Shown in pieces: positions 17,007 through 25,210 of a DNA stretch of 64,000 nucleotides. How positions within the stretch are numbered: the stretch's first letter is position 1; each line of letters starts with the position of its first letter. Source of the stretch: Actinoallomurus bryophytorum (GTDB lineage Bacteria; Actinomycetota; Actinomycetes; Streptosporangiales; Streptosporangiaceae); assembly GCF_006716425.1 (NCBI RefSeq), contig NZ_VFOZ01000001.1, forward strand, positions 1,302,001-1,366,000, written 5' to 3'. The position numbers were made by a program, and so were the translations under genes. The notes beneath the pieces were generated by a model. That model did not search any database. It had not been told where the DNA came from and saw nothing but the letters and a program-made list of their open reading frames with translations.

Positions 17007-18809
17007 TCAGACGTGCGCGGGCCGGTAGGCGGCCAGCCAGTCGTTGAGCGTGACCGCGCGTTCGAGCGCGATCCGGTCCCGCTGAAGGCTGGAGTTGCCG
17101 ACCGGGTGACGCAGGGCGTCGCGCACGGCCTCGGTGTTCAGGTACGGCTGTATCGGTGCCGAGGAGTCCGCGAGGACGTCGCCCAGCTGCTTCCTTATGG
17201 CCTCTTCGTAGCTGGCGTTCTGGGTCGCCGGGTACGGGCTCTTGACCCGCTGCACCACCGACTCCGGCAGCGCGTCCGCGACGGCGCCGCGCAACAGGCT
17301 CTTCTCCCGTCCGTCATAGGTCTTGTACGACCAGGGCGTGTTGAAGACGTACTCCACCAGCCGGTGGTCGCAGTACGGCACGCGCACCTCGAGGCCGACG
17401 GCCATGCTCAGCCGGTCCTTACGGTCGAGCAGGACCCGCACCATGCGGGTGAGGTGCAGGTAGCAGATCTCCCGCATGCGCCGCTCGTACGCCGAGACGC
17501 CGGGCAGGTAAGGGACCTCGTCGAGCGCCTCGTGGTACCGCTGTGACTGGTATTTCGCCGCCCGCGCGACCAGGTCCGTGTCGAGCAGGTCGCGGCCGTT
17601 GCTGAACGACGTGCCGGCCCACGGGAACGTGTCGGCGTTCACCGCGGCCGGGTCGTGGAACCAGCGGTAGCCGCCGAAGACCTCGTCGGCCGACTCGCCC
17701 GACAGCGCGACGGTGGAGTGCCGCCGGATCTCCTCGAACAGCAGGAACAGCGAGGAGTCCATGTCGCCCAGCCCGGGCAGGTCGCGTGCGCGCAGCACCC
17801 TGTCCATGACGCGCGACGAGGCGAGCTGGGCGGTGCTCAGGACGACGTCGTTGTGCAGCGAGCCGACGTGCTTGGCGACGTCGTGGACGTAGGGCGTGTC
17901 GGAGGTGTCGCGGAGCTCGTCCGGGATGAACCCGCCGGTCTCGTCGACGAAGTCGACCGCGAACGACCGCACGCTCTCCGGTCCCAGTGCCTGGTCGGCC
18001 AGCGCGGTCAGCGCGCTGGAGTCGAGGCCGCCGGACAGCAGCGTGCACAGCGGCACGTCGGAGATGAGCTGACGCTCGACGATGTCGTCGAGCAGCTCGC
18101 GTACGTGCCGGACGGTCGCCGGGATGTCGTCGGTGTGCTCACGTGCGGTCAGCGACCAGTAGGTGCGGTCGGTGCGCCCCTCGCGGGAGACGCGTACGGT
18201 GTGGCCGGGTTCGACCTCCCGCATGCCGCTGAAGACGGCGTGACCGGGCGTCTTCACCATGGTCAGCACCTCGCACAGGCCTTCGTCGTCGATCCGGGCC
18301 GTGAACATGGGGTTGGCGAGGATCGCCTTGGGCTCCGAGCCGAACAGCACGCCGTGGGGCGTGGGTGCGTAGTAGAGCGGCTTGATGCCCATGCGGTCTC
18401 GGGCTAGGAGGAGCTCTTCGGTACGCCGGTCCCAGATCGCGAAGGCGAACATGCCGTTGAGCCGGTCGACGAGGTTCGGGCCCCAGCGCAGGTACGCCTG
18501 CAGCACGACCTCGGTGTCGCTACGGGTACGGAAGCGGTGGCCGTGGGCCTCGAGGTCGCGGCGCAGCTCACGGAAGTTGTAGGTCTCGCCGCTGTAGACG
18601 ATGGTCGCGGGTCCCTCGCTCATGGGCTGCACGCCGCCCGCGACGTCGATGACGGCGAGCCGCCGGTGCCCGAGCGCCACGTGCGGGTCGGTCCAGAGCC
18701 CCTCGTCGTCGGGTCCGCGGAAACTCATCGTCCGCGTCATCGCCAGCGCGGCCTCCCGCTCCGCGGTGAGGTCGCGTTCGTAGTCCACCCAGCCGGTTAT
18801 GCCACACAC
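17007..18809 (-). CDS. asnB: Asparagine synthase (glutamine-hydrolysing)
   Basis: The protein has 600 residues. Class II amidotransferases need Cys as the residue after the removed initiator Met. The GTG at 18809 gives M-C-G-I-T-G-W and has GAGGGGG about nine bases upstream, so it is preferred over the longest frame (18845). The N-terminal glutaminase domain contains RLAVID, VYSGETYNF and NGMFAFAIWD. The C-terminal ATP-PPase domain has the pyrophosphate loop LLSGGLDSSALTALAD (about residues 265-280) and SGESADEVFGGY. The enzyme makes asparagine from aspartate, glutamine and ATP. AsnB-like enzymes can also modify cell-wall precursors or natural products, and no neighbour settles which applies here. 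It stands alone on the minus strand, between the convergent lipid-droplet-type gene and the MarR gene. Confidence 0.93.
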   Translation of the reverse strand: MCGITGWVDYERDLTAEREAALAMTRTMSFRGPDDEGLWTDPHVALGHRRLAVIDVAGGVQPMSEGPATIVYSGETYNFRELRRDLEAHGHRFRTRSDTEVVLQAYLRWGPNLVDRLNGMFAFAIWDRRTEELLLARDRMGIKPLYYAPTPHGVLFGSEPKAILANPMFTARIDDEGLCEVLTMVKTPGHAVFSGMREVEPGHTVRVSREGRTDRTYWSLTAREHTDDIPATVRHVRELLDDIVERQLISDVPLCTLLSGGLDSSALTALADQALGPESVRSFAVDFVDETGGFIPDELRDTSDTPYVHDVAKHVGSLHNDVVLSTAQLASSRVMDRVLRARDLPGLGDMDSSLFLLFEEIRRHSTVALSGESADEVFGGYRWFHDPAAVNADTFPWAGTSFSNGRDLLDTDLVARAAKYQSQRYHEALDEVPYLPGVSAYERRMREICYLHLTRMVRVLLDRKDRLSMAVGLEVRVPYCDHRLVEYVFNTPWSYKTYDGREKSLLRGAVADALPESVVQRVKSPYPATQNASYEEAIRKQLGDVLADSSAPIQPYLNTEAVRDALRHPVGNSSLQRDRIALERAVTLNDWLAAYRPAHV

Positions 18810-18929
18810 AGACTCGTCCCCCTCGTGCGCTGAAGTCAGGTCCAAGACCCCTTGACCCTTGACCCCTGGTCGACCTTTGTTCAGGACATCCGTCCCGGTC
18901 GCCGACGGGCGGCCGGGACGGCGGGAAGG

Positions 18930-19352
18930 TCACAGACCCGCGAACAGCTTTTCCAGCGCGGGCAACGCGGCCTCGATCGAGGCACGCTCGGCGTCGTCGA
19001 GCGTCGCCATGCGGCCCGCGAGAAAGCTGATCCGCTGCTCACGACCCCGGAGGAGGCGTTCTCTGCCAACGGAGGTGAGTTCGGCGGTGACCACTCTCGC
19101 GTCTTCGGTGTCACGTCCACGCGTGACGAGCCCGTCGCGGGCGAGGCGGCCGATCTGACGTGTCATCGTCGGCAGCCGGACACCATGCTCGGCGGCGAGA
19201 TCGGACATCCGGCGCGAGCCGCCCTCCAGCGAGCCCATCACGAACATCTGCTGTGTCGTGATGGACTGGGTGGCACTCGCGCGACGGAGCATGAGCACGA
19301 TGTCGCGGATCTGCCGGTTGAATCGCTCGGCGAGCACGCGGGGATCGGACAT
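18930..19352 (-). CDS. MarR-family transcriptional regulator
   Basis: This is a 140-residue winged-helix protein. The recognition region is MSDLAAEHGVRLPTMTRQIGRLARDGLVTRG (about 58-88), followed by the wing DTEDARVVTAELTSVGRERL; N- and C-terminal helices form the usual dimer domain. The start ATG at 19352 has GAGGAAAGG just upstream. Immediately before it lie GCTAGC and a perfect TTAGC/GCTAA dyad that overlaps the likely promoter, which suggests autoregulation. The ligand and targets are unknown. The divergent neighbour is xseA, about 240 bases away, and the gene downstream is asnB. Confidence 0.9.
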   Translation of the reverse strand: MSDPRVLAERFNRQIRDIVLMLRRASATQSITTQQMFVMGSLEGGSRRMSDLAAEHGVRLPTMTRQIGRLARDGLVTRGRDTEDARVVTAELTSVGRERLLRGREQRISFLAGRMATLDDAERASIEAALPALEKLFAGL

Positions 19353-19370
19353 GACCTTTCCTCATTCCAA

Positions 19371-19399
19371 GCTAGCAGAGCCCCCTTTAGCTGGGCTAA
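19371..19399. promoter_or_regulatory. Candidate MarR operator upstream of its own gene
   Basis: TTAGC (19387-19391) and GCTAA (19395-19399) form a perfect dyad with a 3-base spacer, and a second GCTAGC palindrome sits at 19371-19376. Both lie within 50 bases of the MarR start and are AT-richer than the surroundings. MarR proteins commonly repress their own promoters through such dyads; that this is the site is inference. Confidence 0.5.
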
Positions 19400-19589
19400 C
19401 TACGGAGTGTGGGGTTCACCACACGCTCCGTCCAGTGCGGCTCGCCGGAACCACCAGGCCGGGTTTCCGCACCTGCCACTCGCGCCCGGCCACGCCGCTC
19501 CCGGCCAGGGAGTGTCCGGCGGACGGCGTCCTCGGCGGGCGGTGCGCGGTAGGACGGCGGGACTCGGGGACAGGCCTTAGGCTGCGCGC

Positions 19590-20795
19590 ATGGCGCTGGA
19601 GACCTCACCGGAGTCGCCGACCCCGGTCCGTACCGTTCTGCAGCTCGTCGGCGGCTGGGTCGCCAAGCTCGGCCGGATCTGGGTCGAGGGCCAGATCACC
19701 GAGCTGAACCGCCGTGCGGGCACGGTGTACTTCACCCTGCGCGACCCCGTGGCGAACGTCTCCGTACGCGTCGTGTGCCCGCGTGCCGTGTGCGACGCCG
19801 GCGGCCCCGCGGTGATCGACGGCGCACGCGTCGTCGTGCACGCCAAGCCCGACTTCTACATCAACCGCGGCTCGTTCGCTCTTTCGGCGTTCGAGATCAG
19901 GCCGGTCGGCGTCGGTGAGCTGCTGGCGAGGCTGGAGCGCCTCAAGCAGCTCCTCGCCTCCGAGGGCGTGTTCAACGTCGAGCGCAAGCGGCCGCTGCCC
20001 TTCCTGCCCGGCACCATCGGGCTGATCTGCGGCCGTGACTCCGCCGCCGAACGCGACGTGCTGGACAACGCGCGCCGCCGCTGGCCCGCCGTGCGCTTCA
20101 AGGTCGAGAACACCGCCGTACAGGGGACCTACGCGGCGGGTGAGGTCATCGACGCACTCGCCCGGCTCGACGCCGACCGCGACGTCGAGGTGATCATCAT
20201 CGCCCGCGGCGGCGGATCGCTGGAGGACCTGCTGGCCTTCTCCGACGAGGCCCTCGTACGCGCGGTCGCGGCGGCACGTACGCCGGTGGTCTCCGCGATC
20301 GGGCACGAGCAGGACACGCCGCTGCTCGACTACGTCGCCGACGTACGCGCCTCCACGCCCACCGACGCCGCGAAGAAGACCGTTCCCGACGTACGCGAGC
20401 AGCTCACCCTGGTCCGCCAGCTCCGCGATCGCGGACGGCGGTGCCTGTCCGGGCGGGTGGAGCGCGAGGTGCAGTGGCTGACGGGGATCCGGTCGCGGCC
20501 CGCCCTGGCCGATCCCGTACGCGAGGTCGAACGCCAGGCCGAGGCGATCGGCACGCTGCGCGACCGGGCCCGGCGTTGCCTCTCCTCGGCCCTGGACCGG
20601 GCCTCAGACGATCTCTCGCACACGCGCGGGCGCCTGGTGGCGCTCTCCCCCGCCGCGACCCTCGAACGCGGCTACGCGGTCGTCCAGCGCCCTGACGAGT
20701 CCGTCGTGGCCTCCGCCGTCGAGGTCAAGAAGGACGACGAGCTCCTGGTCCGCTTCCACGACGGCCGGATCACGGTACGCGCGGACACGATCTGA
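19590..20795 (+). CDS. xseA: Exodeoxyribonuclease VII large subunit
   Basis: The protein has 401 residues. An N-terminal OB-fold (about 20-110, containing [24 protein letters not shown]) binds single-stranded DNA. The central nuclease domain contains [45 protein letters not shown] (about 200-226) and [28 protein letters not shown] coiled-coil region with repeated [10 protein letters not shown]-type heptads follows, and the C-terminus is ERGYAVV. With XseB it degrades single-stranded DNA to acid-insoluble oligonucleotides in both directions. The ATG at 19590 fits the family start. Unusually, xseB is not the next gene but lies 1.38 kb downstream. Confidence 0.96.
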   Translation: MALETSPESPTPVRTVLQLVGGWVAKLGRIWVEGQITELNRRAGTVYFTLRDPVANVSVRVVCPRAVCDAGGPAVIDGARVVVHAKPDFYINRGSFALSAFEIRPVGVGELLARLERLKQLLASEGVFNVERKRPLPFLPGTIGLICGRDSAAERDVLDNARRRWPAVRFKVENTAVQGTYAAGEVIDALARLDADRDVEVIIIARGGGSLEDLLAFSDEALVRAVAAARTPVVSAIGHEQDTPLLDYVADVRASTPTDAAKKTVPDVREQLTLVRQLRDRGRRCLSGRVEREVQWLTGIRSRPALADPVREVERQAEAIGTLRDRARRCLSSALDRASDDLSHTRGRLVALSPAATLERGYAVVQRPDESVVASAVEVKKDDELLVRFHDGRITVRADTI

Positions 20796-20834
20796 GGGCG
20801 CCCTACCAGGGAAGGGACGGCGATCCCTGCATTT

Positions 20835-20847
20835 TGGCGAATCGCCA
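20835..20847. promoter_or_regulatory. Small perfect dyad TGGCGA-A-TCGCCA downstream of xseA
   Basis: A six-base perfect inverted repeat with a single central base lies 40 bases after the xseA stop and 109 bases before the next start. It is flanked by A/T-rich bases, unusual for this window. It could be an operator for the following gene or a weak hairpin; it is too short to be a convincing terminator. Confidence 0.35.
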
Positions 20848-20955
20848 TAAACCCCCCGCCCCATCCGGCCGTCCGGATAGGGTCTTGCGGACTCCGTCGA
20901 CAGTGCGGTCGCCGGAGGCCCCCTCGACACGTATGGCCCGCCGAAGGACTCTCCC

Positions 20956-21675
20956 GTGACCCAGCCTCCGCAGTACCAGCACCCCCACCAGGGCCCCTAC
21001 CAGCAGCAGCCGTACCCGCAGGGGGCACCGCAGCAGTACCAGCAGCCCCAGTACCAGCAGCCCGGCCAGTACCAACAGCAGCCGGGCCAGTACCAACAGC
21101 AGCCCGGCCCGCAGCAGTACGGCCAGCCGGGGTACGGCCAGCAGTACCAGCAGCCCGGCCAGTACCAGCAGCCGTACCAGGGCGCCCCGCAGGGCTACCA
21201 GCAGCCGTACCAGGCGCCCCAGCAGCAGGCCGGCCACCCGCCGCAGGGACAGCCCGCCTATCAGGCGCAGGGACAGCCCGGCTGCCGGATCTGCGGGAGC
21301 GGGCCGGCGGCACAGGCGACGTTCCGCGGGGTCGTGGGCGCGGTCCTCATGCACACGATCTGGACGTCGCACGGCCCGTTCTGCCGGGACTGCGGCCTGC
21401 ACACGTTCCGCAGGCAGACGACCAAGACCCTCGCCGGCGGCTGGTGCAGCATCGGGGCGCTCGTCGCGACCCCGATCTTCCTGCTGATGAACATCGTCGC
21501 CCGTGGCAAGGTCGCGAACCTGCCCGCCCCGCAGCCGCGGGCGGACGGCCGCGGACAGGCGCCTCTGGACCCCGGACCTCCGGTGTTCCAGCGTCCCGGA
21601 GCGTACGTCTACCCGGCCCTGTTCGGCCTGCTGGTGATCGCCATCATCGTGTCCAACCTCAGCGCTTCCGGCTGA
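20956..21675 (+). CDS. Gln/Tyr/Pro-rich membrane protein with CxxC...CxxC zinc-ribbon-like motif
   Basis: The protein has 239 residues. Residues 1-105 are a low-complexity prion-like region built from PQYQQPGQYQQQPGQ-type repeats. This is followed by a conserved core with two CxxC pairs (GCRICGSGPAA and FCRDCGLHTFR, about 35 residues apart) and two membrane segments, one around GWCSIGALVATPIFLLMNIVA and one at the C-terminus (YPALFGLLVIAIIVSNL). The four cysteines could bind zinc. The start is GTG 20956 with GAAGGA 12 to 7 bases upstream. The function is not recognised; proteins with Q/Y-rich heads and a zinc-ribbon next to membrane helices are common in actinobacteria. The gene interrupts the usual xseA-xseB pair and overlaps the convergent acetyltransferase gene by 17 bases. 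Confidence 0.75.
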   Translation: MTQPPQYQHPHQGPYQQQPYPQGAPQQYQQPQYQQPGQYQQQPGQYQQQPGPQQYGQPGYGQQYQQPGQYQQPYQGAPQGYQQPYQAPQQQAGHPPQGQPAYQAQGQPGCRICGSGPAAQATFRGVVGAVLMHTIWTSHGPFCRDCGLHTFRRQTTKTLAGGWCSIGALVATPIFLLMNIVARGKVANLPAPQPRADGRGQAPLDPGPPVFQRPGAYVYPALFGLLVIAIIVSNLSASG

Positions 21676-22123
21676 GCGTCGGGTCGGGATGGTCGGTGAA
21701 GCCGAGCCTGCGGTAGAGCGACATCCCGTCGGGGCTGGCGTTCAGGTCGACCCTGCGGGCGCCGGCCTCGTCGAACCGGGAGAGAAGCCCCTCCATGATC
21801 GCCCGACCGTGGCCACGCCCGCGGCAGGCGGGGTCGGTGACGACGCCGAACACGTGACCGACCCGGCCGCCGGGGTTGTACGGGCCGGGCAGCCGCTGGT
21901 CGATGACGCCTATGCCACAGGCGGCCAGCCCCGCGTCCCCGTCGATGACGAGGACCGTCATCGTGCCGGCGCGTAGTTGCCAGGTCAGCTCGGCCGCGCA
22001 CCGGTCCCGCCACTCGTCGCCGGCCGGTGGCGCGCCCCACACCTCGCCGAGGTCCGTGAACAACAGCGCGCGCAGGCGTACGAGCTCGGGGATGTCGGCT
22101 TCGGTGGCATCGCGCACGGGCAT
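21659..22123 (-). CDS. GNAT-family N-acetyltransferase
   Basis: The protein has 154 residues from ATG 22123 (AGGA about seven bases upstream); longer frames add non-conserved sequence. It shows the GNAT fold: VRDATEADIPELVRLRALLF at the N-terminus, a central strand VFGVVTDPACRGRGHGRAIMEGLL with the R-G-x-G-H/R-G acetyl-CoA loop, and the C-terminal DLNASPDGMSLYRRLGF. The substrate is unknown; the V/D-rich N-terminal motif resembles small-molecule acetyltransferases. It lies on the strand opposite to xseA/xseB, and its 3' end overlaps the upstream membrane protein gene by 17 bases. Confidence 0.88.
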   Translation of the reverse strand: MPVRDATEADIPELVRLRALLFTDLGEVWGAPPAGDEWRDRCAAELTWQLRAGTMTVLVIDGDAGLAACGIGVIDQRLPGPYNPGGRVGHVFGVVTDPACRGRGHGRAIMEGLLSRFDEAGARRVDLNASPDGMSLYRRLGFTDHPDPTLSRKR

Positions 22124-22177
22124 GACGGCGATCCTAATGAGCGTGAGCGGGCCCGCCGTACCCGTAGGGTTGGGCAC

Positions 22178-22417
22178 GTGACGGAGGAGAAACCTGAGCT
22201 TTCCTACGAGCAGGCGCGCGACGAGCTGACCGACGTCGTACGGCGTCTGGAGGCCGGTGGGCTCACGCTCGAGGACTCGCTCACGCTGTGGCAGCGCGGC
22301 GAGAAGCTCGCCGGGATCTGCGAGGAGTGGCTCGAAGGCGCCCGCGCCAGGCTGGCCGCCGCGATGGCCGAACGCACCGAGCCGGGCACCGAGCCCGCCG
22401 ACGGCGCGCCTTTCTGA
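22178..22417 (+). CDS. xseB: Exodeoxyribonuclease VII small subunit
   Basis: This is a 79-residue protein, the normal size. LSYEQARDELTDVVRRLEAGGLTLEDSLTLWQRGEKLAGICEEWL is the XseB helical signature, with the L-E-x-G-x-x-x-L-E-x-S-L core. GTG 22178 is chosen because the family motif starts a few residues later and TAGGG lies upstream; the longer frame overlaps the GNAT gene antisense. It forms the helical sheath subunits of exonuclease VII with XseA. DUF4245 follows convergently after only 7 bases. Confidence 0.93.
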   Translation: MTEEKPELSYEQARDELTDVVRRLEAGGLTLEDSLTLWQRGEKLAGICEEWLEGARARLAAAMAERTEPGTEPADGAPF

Positions 22418-22424
22418 GACCGGC

Positions 22425-23105
22425 CTACGTGGGAGTGGCGGCGGGCGAGGCCTTCGGCTGCTGCCGGAGCGAGCCGGCCAGGACCGCGAGCTCGTCGTAG
22501 GACGCCGTGCCGGTGACCACGAGGGTGAGACCGGGCAGCCGGCGGATCAGCGACCGCTGCTTCTTGTCCGGGCGGAACGTGCGGTCCCAGGTGGCACCCG
22601 CGATCTGGGACGTGCCGTCCGGATGTCCCTGGCTCGTCATCCGGTCGACGAAGTTGCCGGCGCCCGCGGGTGTCTCGTTGCTCTCCTCCAGCGCCGCGTA
22701 CTCCTTGTCCGGCGTGTAGAAGCCGAGATGCCAGGAGACCGGGCCGCCCGTGTGGCCGCTCAGCCGGGTGCTGGTGGGGTACCACTGCGCCGGCAGGCCT
22801 TCGGGGGCCTGCACCTGGTACGGCGCGATGGCCATGAGGCCGGACAGGTCGCTGTGGAAGTCGACGCGTGGGATGGCGCCCTCGTTGCGCCGCGGCGTGA
22901 TCAGGATCACGAGCCCGACCACGACGAGGCAGGACAGCATCGCCATGCTGAAGCCGAAGAGTCCCGACTTGAGCCGCCGGTAGAGCGAGGCGGAGACCAC
23001 GATCGGCTCCTCCGGCGCCCTGGTGCCCGTGACGGTGGTACCCGCTTCGTGCTCGCTCAGCGTTTCGTCGCCGGCGGCCGGGGCCTGCTCATGGCCTTCG
23101 CTCAC
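22425..23105 (-). CDS. DUF4245-family membrane protein
   Basis: The protein has 226 residues: an acidic cytosolic head (about 1-50), one membrane segment (SMAMLSCLVVVGLVILIT, about 52-70) and an extracellular domain with YQVQAPEGLPAQWYPTSTRL, VSWHLGFYTPDKEYAALEES and the C-terminal VVTGTASYDELAVLAGSL. These motifs match DUF4245, a family of unknown function found next to glpX in actinobacteria (the Rv1100 position). The start GTG at 23105 lies inside the end of the TetR gene (17-base overlap), so the two are translationally coupled. Confidence 0.85.
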   Translation of the reverse strand: MSEGHEQAPAAGDETLSEHEAGTTVTGTRAPEEPIVVSASLYRRLKSGLFGFSMAMLSCLVVVGLVILITPRRNEGAIPRVDFHSDLSGLMAIAPYQVQAPEGLPAQWYPTSTRLSGHTGGPVSWHLGFYTPDKEYAALEESNETPAGAGNFVDRMTSQGHPDGTSQIAGATWDRTFRPDKKQRSLIRRLPGLTLVVTGTASYDELAVLAGSLRQQPKASPAATPT

Positions 23106-23712
23106 GCGTGCTCTCCATGCGCGAGATGATGGTCAGCACGTCGTCGGCGAGCTTTCGCGAGGCCGCCTCGTCCTCGGACAGCGACACCTCCGAGACGGCG
23201 CCGGACATCGCACCGGTCAGCACGACCACGAGCGCCTCGTCCACCACGCCGTCGCCGCCGTCGCCGCCGGTGTGGAAGAGCGCCGCGTTACGCCGCGCCC
23301 ACTTGCGCAGGCGGTCTCGCAGGGCGCGGTCGAATCCGGGCGGGCCGTCGCCGGACAGGAACAGCCGGGACAGGTCGGGCTCGGCGATGCATCCGTCGAG
23401 GTAGGCGCGCGCGCCCTCGATGAACAGCCGCATCGTGTCGGTCTCGCCCCGGTCGCGTGCCAGGTGGACGGCCTCACGGGTCCGCTCCTGCTGGCGGATC
23501 TGGAACTCTTCGAAGAGCGTGAGGTAAAGATCGGCCTTGCCGCTGAAGTGGTGGTAGAGGCTGCCGACGCTGGCGCCGGCCTTGGCCACGATGTCGGTGA
23601 CCGCCGCCTGAGCGAACCCCGACACCGAGAAGACTTCGCGCGCGGCGGCGAGCAGGGCGCCCCGTGTGGCGGCGCCCCGGTCGGAGGTGCGCTGGAGGTG
23701 TTCGATGCTCAA
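23089..23712 (-). CDS. TetR-family transcriptional regulator
   Basis: The protein has 207 residues from TTG 23712. That codon has a strong GAGGAG seven bases upstream and begins SIEHLQRTSDRGAATRGALL, a normal TetR start; the in-frame GTG at 23745 lacks such a site. The helix-turn-helix is AVTDIVAKAGASVGSLYHHFSGKADLYLTLFEEF (about 35-68). The C-terminal helical ligand domain is of ordinary length. It forms a two-gene unit with DUF4245 through a 17-base overlap. The AT-rich stretch upstream, shared with glpX, may carry its operator; no clear dyad was found. Confidence 0.88.
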   Translation of the reverse strand: MSIEHLQRTSDRGAATRGALLAAAREVFSVSGFAQAAVTDIVAKAGASVGSLYHHFSGKADLYLTLFEEFQIRQQERTREAVHLARDRGETDTMRLFIEGARAYLDGCIAEPDLSRLFLSGDGPPGFDRALRDRLRKWARRNAALFHTGGDGGDGVVDEALVVVLTGAMSGAVSEVSLSEDEAASRKLADDVLTIISRMESTRERRP

Positions 23713-24122
23713 GTACGCGCTCCTCGTCGTGCCGGAGGCGCACACGGCACCTGCCGCTCGGACAGCCCGCCGGCAACGGCCGGGCAGTCGGCTCGCCCAC
23801 CGGGTGGCCGCTCGATATCGCTGCTCATTACGGCCCTAGATTACGCCCTGTCGGCTGTGAATTTACGTTCCACGCCTCCGTCGGCATCCGAAGCTGGAGA
23901 TCACCTCTGAGTATCGTGCGTCACGGCCGTCCGTGACCCGAACCTCAAAGTGGCGCTTCTCGCAGGCAATGTTCCCTACAAAACGGGCATGTCTGCAGTG
24001 CCGTACCAACGCGAGCGCGTCCGCCTCAGCCGCGGGCGTGACGCGCGAACACGCTATCGACATTCCGAGGAGGGAGCGGCGTACCTCCGGCTCCACCGCC
24101 GGGCCGGCGCGCCGCGTATCCG
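23713..24122. other. Divergent intergenic region TetR / glpX
   Basis: This 410-base region contains short AT-rich tracts around 23820-23880 (including CTAGATTAC and TGTGAATTTACG) that are the likely promoters for TetR leftward and glpX rightward. A minus-strand open frame at 23863-24096 (77 codons, basic, no motif) is not supported as a gene. Confidence 0.4.
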
Positions 24123-25160
24123 ATGACCGAAGAGACCACCCCGGCGTCCCCGCTGGTGACAGAGGCGGACGCCCCGGACCGAAACCTCGCGCTCGAGCTC
24201 GTACGGGTGACCGAGGCCGCGGCGATGGCCGCGGCCCGATGGGTGGGCCGCGGCGACAAGAACGGGGCCGACGGCGCCGCGGTGAACGCCATGCGCCAGC
24301 TCATCAACACGGTGTCGATGAACGGCGTCGTCGTGATCGGTGAGGGCGAGAAGGACAAGGCTCCGATGCTGTTCAACGGCGAGGAGGTCGGGGACGGTCA
24401 GGGCGCCGACTGCGACGTCGCCGTCGACCCGATCGACGGCACGCGGCTCGCCGCCCTCGGCATGAGCAACGCGATCGCCGTGATCGCGGTGAGCCCGCGC
24501 GGCACGATGTACGACCCGTCGGCGGTCTTCTACATGGAGAAGCTGGCCACCGGGCCCGAGGCGGCCGATGTGGTCAACATCGACGCGCCGGTCGCGGACA
24601 ACATCCGCGCGGTGGCGCGGGCCAAGGGTTCCTCCCCCGAAGACGTCACGGTCGTCATTCTCGACCGGCCACGGCACGAGCGGATCGTCAAGGAGGTCCG
24701 CGAGGCCGGGGCGCGGATCAAGTTCATCACCGACGGCGACGTGGCCGGCGCGATCATGGCCGCCCGCGAGAACACCGGCATCGACCTGATGCTCGGCATC
24801 GGCGGCACCCCGGAGGGGATCATCGCGGCCTGCGCGATCAAGTCCCTCGGCGGCATGCTGCAGGGACGGCTGTGGCCCAAGGACGACGCCGAGCGGCAGA
24901 AGGCGCTCGACGCCGGGCACGACCTGACGCGGGTGCTGACCACCGATGACCTGGTGACCTCCGACGACGTGTTCTTCGCCGCGACCGGCATCACCGACGG
25001 CGAGCTGGTCGGCGGGGTGCGTTACAACCACGGCATCGCGTTCACCAACTCCCTGGTGATGCGCTCCCGCAGCGGCACGATCCGCCGGATCGACAGCGAG
25101 CACCGGCTCGCCAAGCTCCGCGCCTACTCGGCCATCAACTACTTCGACAGCGCCGGCTGA
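24123..25160 (+). CDS. glpX: Class II fructose-1,6-bisphosphatase
   Basis: The protein has 345 residues, full GlpX length. Catalytic and metal motifs are clear: [15 protein letters not shown] (about 71-85), [24 protein letters not shown] (about 99-122), [11 protein letters not shown] and [20 protein letters not shown]. It dephosphorylates fructose-1,6-bisphosphate in gluconeogenesis and is the only FBPase in most actinobacteria. A GAGGAGGG at 24066-24073 lies too far upstream to serve ATG 24123; the family start still fits 24123. The gene lies near fumarase and PEPCK genes in the same window, and a strong terminator follows. Confidence 0.97.
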   Translation: MTEETTPASPLVTEADAPDRNLALELVRVTEAAAMAAARWVGRGDKNGADGAAVNAMRQLINTVSMNGVVVIGEGEKDKAPMLFNGEEVGDGQGADCDVAVDPIDGTRLAALGMSNAIAVIAVSPRGTMYDPSAVFYMEKLATGPEAADVVNIDAPVADNIRAVARAKGSSPEDVTVVILDRPRHERIVKEVREAGARIKFITDGDVAGAIMAARENTGIDLMLGIGGTPEGIIAACAIKSLGGMLQGRLWPKDDAERQKALDAGHDLTRVLTTDDLVTSDDVFFAATGITDGELVGGVRYNHGIAFTNSLVMRSRSGTIRRIDSEHRLAKLRAYSAINYFDSAG

Positions 25161-25170
25161 GCAGGCCGGA

Positions 25171-25200
25171 CGGCGGGTGAGGCCGCCGCCTCACCCGCCG
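25171..25200. terminator. Bidirectional terminator between convergent glpX and ABC permease genes
   Basis: A perfect 12-base stem (CGGCGGGTGAGG at 25171-25182 and its complement at 25189-25200) with a 6-base loop sits 10 bases after the glpX stop and 10 bases after the convergent permease stop. It lacks a long T tract, as is usual for actinomycete terminators. Confidence 0.8.
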
Positions 25201-25210
25201 GAACGGGCGG

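Noticed and set aside
23863-24096. 77-codon minus-strand frame upstream of glpX
   Set aside because: No motif or ribosome site; it sits in the promoter region of two confident genes.
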